Source of the DNA: Streptomyces fuscichromogenes
GTDB taxonomy: Bacteria > Actinomycetota > Actinomycetes > Streptomycetales > Streptomycetaceae
Length of the DNA stretch: 64,000 nt
Assembly (NCBI RefSeq): GCF_014645815.1
Contig: NZ_BMML01000003.1
Coordinates: forward strand, 186,001 to 250,000
Direction: 5' to 3'
A program made the position numbers and the translations under genes. Numbering within the stretch: the first letter of the stretch is position 1; every line of letters starts with the position of its first letter. Below are positions 16,550 to 24,736 of the stretch, piece after piece. Below the pieces are notes generated by a model, which searched no databases, was not told where the DNA came from, and worked only from the letters and a program-made list of their open reading frames with translations.

Positions 16550-18924
16550 CCCTGCCGATTCCGGTCCTCGACGACCGCTCCTTCGACCAGCTCGTCCAGG
16601 AGGCGCTGGCCCGCGTCCCGGTGCACACACCGGAGTGGTCCAACCTCAATGAGTCCGACCCCGGTGTCACCCTCCTCGAACTGTTCGCGTTCCTCACCGA
16701 GAACCTGCTCTACCGCAGCAACCGGATCCCCGAGGCCAACCGGCTCAAGTTCCTGAGCATGCTGGGCATCGCCCTGCAGCCGCCGAGCCCCGGCACCGGC
16801 CTGGTCACGGTCGGCAACGACAAGGGCCCCCTCGCCCCGCCGCTGCCGCTTCCGGCCGGCACCGAACTGCGGGCCGGACAGGTCCCGTTCACCACGAGCG
16901 CCCCGCTCGCCGTCCTGCCCGTGACCTCGGCGCTGTACTACAAGCAGCCGCAGACCGCCCTGGACGCCGCCACCCGCAGCCGCTACCAGCTCATCTACCA
17001 GACGTTTCTGGAGACCGACTCCGACGTCCTCACCTTCTACAAACCGGTGGCGCTCGACCCGCCGGCCACCGGTAAGCCGGATCCGGTCGTCGACCTCGGC
17101 GACCCGGTGAACGGCACCGTCGACCGCTCGCTCTGGGTCGCGCTGCTCGCGCCGAAGAACGCCGAACTCGACGCGGTACGGCGGGCGATCGCCGGCCAGA
17201 CCCTGTCCATCGGCGTCTACCCGGCGACCCGGGTCTCCGGTCAGGTGCTGCCGCCGCAGCAGACCGGCACCCAGAACACCGACCCCGGGCTGGTGTTCGA
17301 GATCGCCGCACCGGAACCCGACCCGTCCGGCCCCGGCTTCGGGATCGGCCCGGCCCGCTACACCCGGCTGCCGGTGACCTACGCAGACCCGGTCCTGGAC
17401 CGGCCCGGCCTGGTCCAGGTCACACTGCCGCCGTACGAACAACTGCTGCTGTGGGACTTCGACCCCGAGGAGGAGGGCACCGGCGACTTCCCGCCCCGGC
17501 TCGACGACGCGGCGGTCGCCGCCCGCCTGGTGACCTGGATCCGCCTGCGGTACGAGCCCACGGCGGCCGGCACCGGCACCGGCACGGGAGCCGGGTCGGA
17601 CTGCGGTTGCGGATGCGGGGGTTCGGCCACCGGCACGTCCACCACCACGTCCACGACGACCTCGGCGGCACTGTCGGCCGCGACCGGCGGGCCCACCGGC
17701 CGGATCACCTGGGCCGGAGTCAACGCCACCCGCGCGGTGCAGTCCGTGACGGTCCCGGCCGAGCGCGTCGGCACCGGTACCGGCACCCCGTTCCAGACCT
17801 TCACCCTGGCCCGCACCCCGGTCCTGGGCGACGACGCGCCGGGCGGCCGCACCGTCGAGGTCCAGGACACCGACGGCACCTGGCACGCCTGGTCCGAGAC
17901 CGACGACATCTACGCCGCGGGCCCCGACGACACCGTCTTCACCCTCGAACGCGCCACCGGCAAGCTCCTGTTCGGCAACGGCCTGTCCGGGCGACGCCCG
18001 CCGCGCGGGGCCGCGATCCGCGCCTCCTACTCCTTCGGCGGCGGCCTCCAGGGACAGGTCGCGATCGGCGGGATCAACCGCAGCGCCGCCCTGCCCGGCG
18101 GCTTCAGCCTCACCAACCCGGTGCCGACATGGGGCGCGGGCGACGGGGAGTCCACCGCCGACGGCGAAGGCGCCGTGACCCGCTGGCTGCGCCACCGCGA
18201 CCGGCTCGTCACCGCCGACGACTTCCGCGACCTCACCCGGCGCACCCCGGGCGTCGACCTCGGCCGGGTCGAGGTACTGCCCCTGTTCAACCCCGACCGG
18301 CCCGGCGAACCGCAGGACTGGGCCGGGATGGTGACCGTCATGGTCGTTCCCCGCTCCGACCCGCTGCGGCCCACGGCCCCGCTGCCGGACCGGCAGTTCC
18401 TGAACGCGGTCTGCGGCTGGCTCGACCCGCGCCGCCTGGTCACCACCGAACTGCACGTGCGCGGACCGGAGTACCAGCCGATCCGGGTCTCCGTCGGGAT
18501 CGTCGCCCTGCCCGGCCAGGTGCCCTCGCTCGTCGAACAGGCCGTCACCCGGGCCGTGGAGACCTACCTCTCCCCGCTGACCGGCGGACTTCCGGCCGCC
18601 GCCGACGACGGCCTGGTCGCGTCCGCCGCGGCGACCGGCACCGGCTGGCCCCTGGGCGTCGACGTCCGGCCGCAGGACATCGAGGCGATCGCCACCCGCG
18701 TCCCGGGGGTGCGCTACGTCGACTCCGTCCTGATCGCCATGACCGCCGCCGACGGAAGCGTGATCTCACCGGTGGACGCGGTGCCGATCAGCGGCCTGCG
18801 CCTGCCCGCCGCGACCGTGACCGTCGTCTCCGGGCCCGCGCCCGACCCGGCCGCCCTGACCGGCGGCAGCCAGCCCGCACCGCCGACCCAGGTGCCGGTC
18901 CCGGTCGTACCCGACACCTGCTGA
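16546..18924 (+). CDS. eCIS baseplate wedge protein, J-like (Afp11/Pvc11-like)
   Basis: A 792-residue baseplate protein starting at GTG 16546. The N-terminus (VPVHTPEWSNLNESDPGVTLLELFAFLTENLLYRSNRIPEANRLKFLSMLGI) and the C-terminal part (RWLRHRDRLVTADDFRDLTRRTPGV, VTVMVVPRSDPLRPTAPLPD, LHVRGPEYQPIRVSVGIVAL) are typical of the putative baseplate assembly protein family. Residues about 340-385 form an unusual low-complexity insert, with Gly/Thr dipeptides, three alternating cysteines (C353, C355, C357 in DCGCGCGG) and then Thr/Ser runs. The insert probably lies on an exposed loop. Confidence 0.9.
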   Translation: MTLPIPVLDDRSFDQLVQEALARVPVHTPEWSNLNESDPGVTLLELFAFLTENLLYRSNRIPEANRLKFLSMLGIALQPPSPGTGLVTVGNDKGPLAPPLPLPAGTELRAGQVPFTTSAPLAVLPVTSALYYKQPQTALDAATRSRYQLIYQTFLETDSDVLTFYKPVALDPPATGKPDPVVDLGDPVNGTVDRSLWVALLAPKNAELDAVRRAIAGQTLSIGVYPATRVSGQVLPPQQTGTQNTDPGLVFEIAAPEPDPSGPGFGIGPARYTRLPVTYADPVLDRPGLVQVTLPPYEQLLLWDFDPEEEGTGDFPPRLDDAAVAARLVTWIRLRYEPTAAGTGTGTGAGSDCGCGCGGSATGTSTTTSTTTSAALSAATGGPTGRITWAGVNATRAVQSVTVPAERVGTGTGTPFQTFTLARTPVLGDDAPGGRTVEVQDTDGTWHAWSETDDIYAAGPDDTVFTLERATGKLLFGNGLSGRRPPRGAAIRASYSFGGGLQGQVAIGGINRSAALPGGFSLTNPVPTWGAGDGESTADGEGAVTRWLRHRDRLVTADDFRDLTRRTPGVDLGRVEVLPLFNPDRPGEPQDWAGMVTVMVVPRSDPLRPTAPLPDRQFLNAVCGWLDPRRLVTTELHVRGPEYQPIRVSVGIVALPGQVPSLVEQAVTRAVETYLSPLTGGLPAAADDGLVASAAATGTGWPLGVDVRPQDIEAIATRVPGVRYVDSVLIAMTAADGSVISPVDAVPISGLRLPAATVTVVSGPAPDPAALTGGSQPAPPTQVPVPVVPDTC

Positions 18925-18970
18925 CCGGCGACCGCCGCACCGGGATCACCACGCCAAGGAGCTGTGAACG

Positions 18971-21412
18971 ATGGATGTACAGGGTTCCCAGTACCACGTC
19001 GTCAACGGGATGGACGACTGGGGCCGTTGCACCGACGCGGCCTCGGGACGCACCCTCTCCGACGCGTGGTCCGACACCGCACCCGCCGCCGACGGCACCG
19101 CCTGGGAGTACGACGCGGACCTCGGTGTGCTCCGGCTGCGCCGGGACACACCGCTGTTCCGCCGGGCGAGCCGCACCCCGCTCCTCACCCCGGACAGCCG
19201 CCGGGGCTCCGGCCGGGACGCCTACGGCAACTGGTACTGGATCGACACCGACCGGCGTACCGTCCGCGGCCGTACCGGGTCCGCCCGGTCGGCCTCCACC
19301 TGGTGGTCCGTCGACGACCTCGCGGACAACTGCGCCTGCCGGAGCGCCGCACCGGGCACCTTCACGCACACGGGGGCCTGCCCGCCGGTGGACATCCTGC
19401 TCCAGGGGCTCGCGGTCACCACCCACCAGTACCTGCTCGTCGGCTACCGCGGCCGGCAGACGCCCTGCGAGGCCGGGCTGCTCGTGTTCGACCTGCGCGG
19501 CGGCGGCGCGCCCCTGCGGCTGGTATGGCCGGACGGCGACGCCTTCGACCCGTGGGACCTCGCCGACACCGCCGACGGCGGTGTCCTCGTCCTGGACGCC
19601 ACGCACTCCGCGTACTGGCGGCTCGACGAGCACTTCCGGCTCCGCGGCCGACAGGCTCGACAGAGCACACCCGCAGTGCAGTTCGGGCCCGCCGACGGCA
19701 CCCCGGCAACGATGCCGAGCGGTCCCGCCGTCCCCGAGCCCTGGCCGCTGGCCGACGCGGAGGGCAACCCCCTGCACGCCGTCGCCATCGAACCCGGGCC
19801 CGACGGCAGCGTGCTGGTGCTGGACGCCGGCCCCGGCCACTCCACGCTGTACCGCTTCGACGAGGGACAACTGCGCTGGACGACACCCCTCCAGGACGTC
19901 GTGGAGGCCGTCGACCCCCGGGACCCGACCAGCACCCCGACCCTCTACTCGCTGCTCGGCCACGACTTCTGCTACCTGGCGGGGCCGCCCGCGACGGGCC
20001 CGCTGCCGCCGCCCGTCCTGTACGTGGCCGACGCCGAGGGCGCCCAGGTGATCGCCTTCGACCTGGACCCCGACACCGGCGCGGTGCGGGCGCACGACGA
20101 CTTCCTGCCGATGCGCCGGTGGGCCGGGCGGGCGCTGGTCCGCTCCGGCGCCGGCGCCTGGTACGACTTCGGGGAACGCTGGATCTCCCTGGAGGTGTTC
20201 ACCGAGTGCCGGTTCGCCACCACGGCGACACTCGTGACCGCCGTCGACAGCGCCCGGACCGTCCCCGGGGACACCTTCGACAGCAGGCTGCCGGGGTGCG
20301 TATGGCACCGGCTCCTCCTCGACGCCCAGGTGCCGACCGGCACCGCGATGACCGTCCGGGCACGCGCCGACGACGACCCCGCCCTGCTGTCCCTGCGGCC
20401 ATGGCTCGACCAGCCGGTCCCGTACCTGCGTTCCGGGGGACCCGAACTGCCCTGGACCGACGTCTGGGCCGACCGCCGGCAGCCCGACGGCACCCTGCCC
20501 GACGCCACCGGCACCTGGGAGCTGCTGTTCCAGGGGATCACCGGCCGGCACGTCCAACTGGAGATCACCCTCACCGGCACCGGCCGCTCCTCGCCGCTGC
20601 TGCGCTCGCTGCGCGCCTGGTACCCGCGGTTCTCCTACCCCGAGCACTACCTGCCCGAGGTCTACACGGGCACCCAGGGCCCCGACCGCTTCCTGGAGCG
20701 GTTCCTCGCCAACCCCGAGGGTCTCTACACCGCGATCGAGGAACGCATCGAGCACCTGCACCTGCTGCTCGACGCGCGCACCGCGCCGACCGCCGATCTG
20801 CCGTGGCTCGCGGCCTGGTTCGGGCTCGCCCTCGACCCGCTGTGGGACACCGGACGGCGTCGCTTCCTGATCCGGCACGTCGACACGTTCTACCGTCGGC
20901 GGGGCACCGTCCCCGGCCTCGTCGCGACACTGCGGGTGTTCCTCGACCCGGTCGTGGACGAACGGGTCTTCGACCCGGTGGGGGAGTGCGCCGGGGCGGC
21001 GGCCCCTTCGGCGATCCGGGTCGTGGAGCGGTTCCTGACCCGGGACGCCGCCCCGGCACCGGGCACCGCCGACGAGGACCCACGGACCCGGGTCCGCCGC
21101 TTCGCCCACCGGTTCGACGTGCTGGTGCCCGGTGACCTGTCGGCGGACGCCGCCGCCATGGTGACCCGCATCGTGGCCGCGGCGAAACCGGGCCACACCG
21201 CGTTCGAGGTCCGCCGTTTCCAGGATCTGTTCGTGATCGGCCGGGCCCGGCTCGGCATCGACACCCAGGTCGTGGCCGGCCCGAAGTTCACGCCGATCGT
21301 GACCGGCAGCGGCGTGCTCGCCGCCGGCCACCTCGGCTACGCCCACCCCTTCGACATCACCGACCGCGTCGTGAGCGACCGCGACCGGATCGGCGCCCTG
21401 CACGCCCTGTAG
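18971..21412 (+). CDS. eCIS baseplate wedge protein, phage tail protein I-like, with large N-terminal extension (Afp12-like)
   Basis: An 813-residue protein. The C-terminal third (about 560-690) has the tail protein I core: PEHYLPEVYTGTQGPDRFLERFLANPEGLYTAIEERIEHL, DLPWLAAWFGLALDPLWDTGRRRFLIRHVDTFYRRRGTVPGL. The N-terminal 350 residues are not part of the phage family. They contain repeated W/D-rich motifs (DPWDLADTADGGVLVLDAT, LHAVAIEPGPDGSVLVLDAG) reminiscent of beta-propeller blades, and may form a propeller on the baseplate rim. AAGGAG at 18956-18961 supports the ATG at 18971. Confidence 0.85.
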   Translation: MDVQGSQYHVVNGMDDWGRCTDAASGRTLSDAWSDTAPAADGTAWEYDADLGVLRLRRDTPLFRRASRTPLLTPDSRRGSGRDAYGNWYWIDTDRRTVRGRTGSARSASTWWSVDDLADNCACRSAAPGTFTHTGACPPVDILLQGLAVTTHQYLLVGYRGRQTPCEAGLLVFDLRGGGAPLRLVWPDGDAFDPWDLADTADGGVLVLDATHSAYWRLDEHFRLRGRQARQSTPAVQFGPADGTPATMPSGPAVPEPWPLADAEGNPLHAVAIEPGPDGSVLVLDAGPGHSTLYRFDEGQLRWTTPLQDVVEAVDPRDPTSTPTLYSLLGHDFCYLAGPPATGPLPPPVLYVADAEGAQVIAFDLDPDTGAVRAHDDFLPMRRWAGRALVRSGAGAWYDFGERWISLEVFTECRFATTATLVTAVDSARTVPGDTFDSRLPGCVWHRLLLDAQVPTGTAMTVRARADDDPALLSLRPWLDQPVPYLRSGGPELPWTDVWADRRQPDGTLPDATGTWELLFQGITGRHVQLEITLTGTGRSSPLLRSLRAWYPRFSYPEHYLPEVYTGTQGPDRFLERFLANPEGLYTAIEERIEHLHLLLDARTAPTADLPWLAAWFGLALDPLWDTGRRRFLIRHVDTFYRRRGTVPGLVATLRVFLDPVVDERVFDPVGECAGAAAPSAIRVVERFLTRDAAPAPGTADEDPRTRVRRFAHRFDVLVPGDLSADAAAMVTRIVAAAKPGHTAFEVRRFQDLFVIGRARLGIDTQVVAGPKFTPIVTGSGVLAAGHLGYAHPFDITDRVVSDRDRIGALHAL

Positions 21413-21452
21413 ACGCCGCACGATGCCTTCTTGAGATCAGGAGAAGTCCGCG

Positions 21453-23420
21453 ATGACCACCACGGAGCCCACCGCCGGGCCCTGCGTCTCCCTGTCCACG
21501 GGAACGCTCTGCCCCGACCAGCGGGTCAACTATTCGTACGGGATGGTGCTCGGCCTCGACGAGTTCCTCCAGGAACAGCTGTACCACCAGGAGAAGACCT
21601 ACCGGCACCGCCGTCTGCTGCACGGGTACGGCACCAGTTACGGCTTGCAGGTGTCCATCGACCCGGGCCCCGGCGGCAGCCGGGACTACGTCATCGGCGT
21701 CAGCCGCGGTGCGGGCATCGACCAGTGGGGGCGGGAGTTCACCGTCCCCGAGCCGCAGTGCCTTCGGCTCCAGGACTGGTTGACGGCCCAGGAACAGGCG
21801 CAGCCGGGCATCATCCAGGAGCACAACGAAGGCTCCGGGGGCGCGACGATCTACGCCGTCGCGAGCTACGCCGAGTGCCTGGACAGTCTGGTGCCGCTGC
21901 CCGGCCAGCCGTGCGGCACCGGCGAGCAGACCCAGGTGCCGTCCCGGATCCGCGACTCCTGGACCATCGAGCTGCGCTGGGACCCCCCACCGATGCCGCG
22001 CTGGGACAGCGACCGACGGCTGGGACGCCTCCTCGCCTCGGTCTCGGTGGTCGAGCAGCAAGTGGGAAGTCTCCCGAACGAGACCGACCTGTTCGCCGCG
22101 GTCCGTGCCCTGGCCGACGACGCGCCCAACGGACCAGGGGACGTGGACCAGCTGCCCACGCAGCCCTTGGGCTACGAGATCGGCAGATGGCAGGCGGCGC
22201 GCGTCTGGGACGAGGTCTTCGCCATCTGGGTCAGCGAGGTCAGGCCCCGGCTCGAACCGGATCTGATCACCCCGTCGGAGACCTCGGATCCCGCGGTCCT
22301 CCTCGGGGCCATCGATATCTTCGGGATCAGCGCCGACGTCGGAACCATCTGGGGCATACAGGTCGAAGACGCGGGCCGGCCCAGCGTCCTGAACACCCAG
22401 CTGATCCAGGAACTGCCCCCGCCGCAGCGGACCGACAGGGAACCGGTCGAACTGGTGACGCTGGTGCCCTCCCCGCCCACGGCCAGTGCCTTCACCATCG
22501 ATGCCTGGTTCCACCTGGACAACCCCGTCACCCTGACCGGACCGATCCAGGTCGTCACGGAGGCCGGCATCGCCTTGGCGTTCACGGCGACCGCGAAGCC
22601 GGTCGGTCCGGGGGAGTCCTCGACCTCCGCGAGCGTATGGACGCTGACTCCGCCGTCCGGGTTCAAGCCCACCGCCGGCCAGCAACTGAGTGCGCGGTTC
22701 GAGTCCGACGCGGTGCACGTCGCGGGCAGTTTGACGCTGAACCAGTGGCGTGACCGGTCGAGCCTCCGTTTCCTGAACACGGCCCAGTTCGGTGGAGCCG
22801 TCCTGGCCTACACGACGGCGAACGGGACGACGAGCACCCTGCTGCCCGAAGCCCCGCAGAGCGAGCGGACCGCGGCCGACCCGCAGACCCCGCCGGCCGC
22901 CACCCCCCTCACCTCCGCCCCCTTCGTGACCATCACCGACACCGGCGCGACGGCGGACCGGCTGGACTTCGAGCTGTGGTTCCACCCCGACCCCCGGGGC
23001 ACCCGGCGCGACATGCTCGTCCAGACCCCGCAGGTCCGGGCGTACGACGAGACCACCGGCGATCCCCTGACGGTCACCGACCCGACCCAGGACCCACGCA
23101 ACGGCAACGTCTGGCACGTGACGACGAGCGCCCCCGCCGGCAGTGGCCCGCTCCCGGCCCACCTGCGCTTCGTCTTCCCCGCCGAGGGCTTCACCCTCAC
23201 CGGCGCCGACTCCGGCAGTACCGCGCTGGCGAGCTGGATCGACAGTGCGGCCGTCGAGTTCACCGGCTGGGACCGGGGCGAGGCGAGCATCGTGGTCTTC
23301 CACCGCGTCCCGGCCTCCGGCGGCGAGCAGCCGGATGCCGCCCCGACCACCCGCACCAGGACCACCCGGGCGAAGACCGCCGCGCCCAGGACGACCGGCG
23401 GGCGGGGACAGCAGCGATGA
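21453..23420 (+). CDS. eCIS fibre- or baseplate-associated protein A
   Basis: A 655-residue protein with an N-terminal module also seen in many contractile-tail clusters: YSYGMVLGLDEFLQEQLYHQ, RHRRLLHGYGTSYGLQV, then a GAGIDQWGREFTVPEP segment. The rest (about 120-620) is a mix of helical and beta regions with two similar late sections (TIDAWFHLDNPVTLTG and DRLDFELWFHPDPRGT), suggesting duplicated beta domains, and a basic Ala/Thr/Arg tail (TRTRTTRAKTAAPRTTG). No enzymatic motif is seen. AGGAG lies before the ATG at 21453. It is likely a peripheral baseplate or fibre-like protein. No closer function can be given. Confidence 0.65.
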   Translation: MTTTEPTAGPCVSLSTGTLCPDQRVNYSYGMVLGLDEFLQEQLYHQEKTYRHRRLLHGYGTSYGLQVSIDPGPGGSRDYVIGVSRGAGIDQWGREFTVPEPQCLRLQDWLTAQEQAQPGIIQEHNEGSGGATIYAVASYAECLDSLVPLPGQPCGTGEQTQVPSRIRDSWTIELRWDPPPMPRWDSDRRLGRLLASVSVVEQQVGSLPNETDLFAAVRALADDAPNGPGDVDQLPTQPLGYEIGRWQAARVWDEVFAIWVSEVRPRLEPDLITPSETSDPAVLLGAIDIFGISADVGTIWGIQVEDAGRPSVLNTQLIQELPPPQRTDREPVELVTLVPSPPTASAFTIDAWFHLDNPVTLTGPIQVVTEAGIALAFTATAKPVGPGESSTSASVWTLTPPSGFKPTAGQQLSARFESDAVHVAGSLTLNQWRDRSSLRFLNTAQFGGAVLAYTTANGTTSTLLPEAPQSERTAADPQTPPAATPLTSAPFVTITDTGATADRLDFELWFHPDPRGTRRDMLVQTPQVRAYDETTGDPLTVTDPTQDPRNGNVWHVTTSAPAGSGPLPAHLRFVFPAEGFTLTGADSGSTALASWIDSAAVEFTGWDRGEASIVVFHRVPASGGEQPDAAPTTRTRTTRAKTAAPRTTGGRGQQR

Positions 23421-24736
23421 GCAGCCAGACGATCGGGTCGGACTTCACCGGCGGCGCGCTGCTGCCGAACTACGTCAACGGGCGGCTGCTCGCCGCCGAG
23501 GACCTGGCGACCGGCCAGGCGAGCCTGCTCGCCCGGGACAACCGCATCGGCCGGGCAGCCGGTGCCGGGGTCGTCCAGGGACTCTGGGTGACCTCGGGCG
23601 CCACCACCCTCACGGTGGCCGCGGGCACCGGCATCACCCCGTCCGGGCAGCCCGTCGTCGCCGCGCGGACGATCACACTGCCGCTGGCCCTGTCGGCCAC
23701 CACCACCGTCGACACCGCGGTCTTCTCGCGTTGCTCGGGCGGCGGCACGAGCACCGGCGTCGCCACGGGAAGCTACCTGCTCACGGCCCGACCGGCCCAG
23801 CAGCGGCAGGGCCAGGTGCCACTGGCCGCGTCGCCGGACAGCACCCTGTCACCGGGGTGCGCGGCCCGCTGGACCGCGGACGGGGTGGAGGTCCGGGCGA
23901 TCTCGCTGCCCGCCCTCACCACGGTCTTCGGGGTCGACACCACGACGGACAACCTGCGCAATCTGACAGCCCATTGGTGCTTCGGCGCCGAACAACTGGT
24001 CGAACTGCCCAGCTATCCCTTCACCTTCGACCCGGCGTACTCGGGATTCGACCGACTCGACCCGGCGGACCTCACCGAACTGGACCTGCCCCTGGCGGTC
24101 TTCCGCTGGGACGGCCAGCGCGTGGTCGACCTCGACAACTGGTCCGCCCGGCGCCGGATCACCACCCCCGATCCGGTCACCTCGGGCTGGTCGGCGACGG
24201 TGGCCGACCGGCGCGACGCCGACGGCCAGGCGCGCTTCCTGCAGTTCCAGGAGCAGGTCGACCTGATCACCGCCGGCGGTGAGGCCCGCTTCATGGAGGC
24301 CACGCAGCACTTCGGGCTGCTGCCCCCGGTCGGGTTCCTGCCCGCCGCCTTCCAGAACGGGACCATCGCCGCGAGCAAGGACGCCGCCTCGGCGGCGACG
24401 GCGGGCCGGAAGCTGTCGGCCGCCTTCACCGGGTCCCTGTTCGACCCGTGGACCTTCTTCGGCGGCGCGGCGAACTTCGGTGGTGTCGTCACCTGGTCGG
24501 TGGCCGACCTCGCGCTGCGTCAGTCCTGGCAACTGCCGCCGGAACTGACCTCGTTCAACTCCGACGAACGGGGAGTCCGGCTGACGTTCTACTGGGTCCG
24601 GGAGAACCTCGACGCCTCCGAGAGCATCCCGACCTACGTGGTGTTCATGACCGACCTGCCCTGGCAGCAGAGCTCCGGCGGGACGGTCACCAAGGCCGCC
24701 GGGACCGCGGACCCGCCGAAGGGCACCGGCACGTGA
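23417..24736 (+). CDS. eCIS fibre- or baseplate-associated protein B
   Basis: A 439-residue protein overlapping the previous gene by ATGA. The N-terminus (LLPNYVNGRLLAAEDLATGQ, RIGRAAGAGVVQGLWV, LTVAAGTGITPSGQPVV) follows the same plan as the preceding 655-residue protein, so the two appear to share a domain. The remainder has a Cys pair (RCSGGG, CAARW), a FDRLDPADLTELDLPLAVFRW segment and a C-terminal region LRQSWQLPPELTSFNSDERGVRLTFYWVRENL. It is soluble with no signal peptide. A structural role next to the wedge proteins is inferred from position. Confidence 0.65.
   Translation: MSSQTIGSDFTGGALLPNYVNGRLLAAEDLATGQASLLARDNRIGRAAGAGVVQGLWVTSGATTLTVAAGTGITPSGQPVVAARTITLPLALSATTTVDTAVFSRCSGGGTSTGVATGSYLLTARPAQQRQGQVPLAASPDSTLSPGCAARWTADGVEVRAISLPALTTVFGVDTTTDNLRNLTAHWCFGAEQLVELPSYPFTFDPAYSGFDRLDPADLTELDLPLAVFRWDGQRVVDLDNWSARRRITTPDPVTSGWSATVADRRDADGQARFLQFQEQVDLITAGGEARFMEATQHFGLLPPVGFLPAAFQNGTIAASKDAASAATAGRKLSAAFTGSLFDPWTFFGGAANFGGVVTWSVADLALRQSWQLPPELTSFNSDERGVRLTFYWVRENLDASESIPTYVVFMTDLPWQQSSGGTVTKAAGTADPPKGTGT

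Noticed and set aside
18788..21421. Reverse-strand ORF of 877 residues opposite the tail-I protein
   Set aside because: Same artefact. The + strand has clear wedge-protein motifs and a ribosome binding site.
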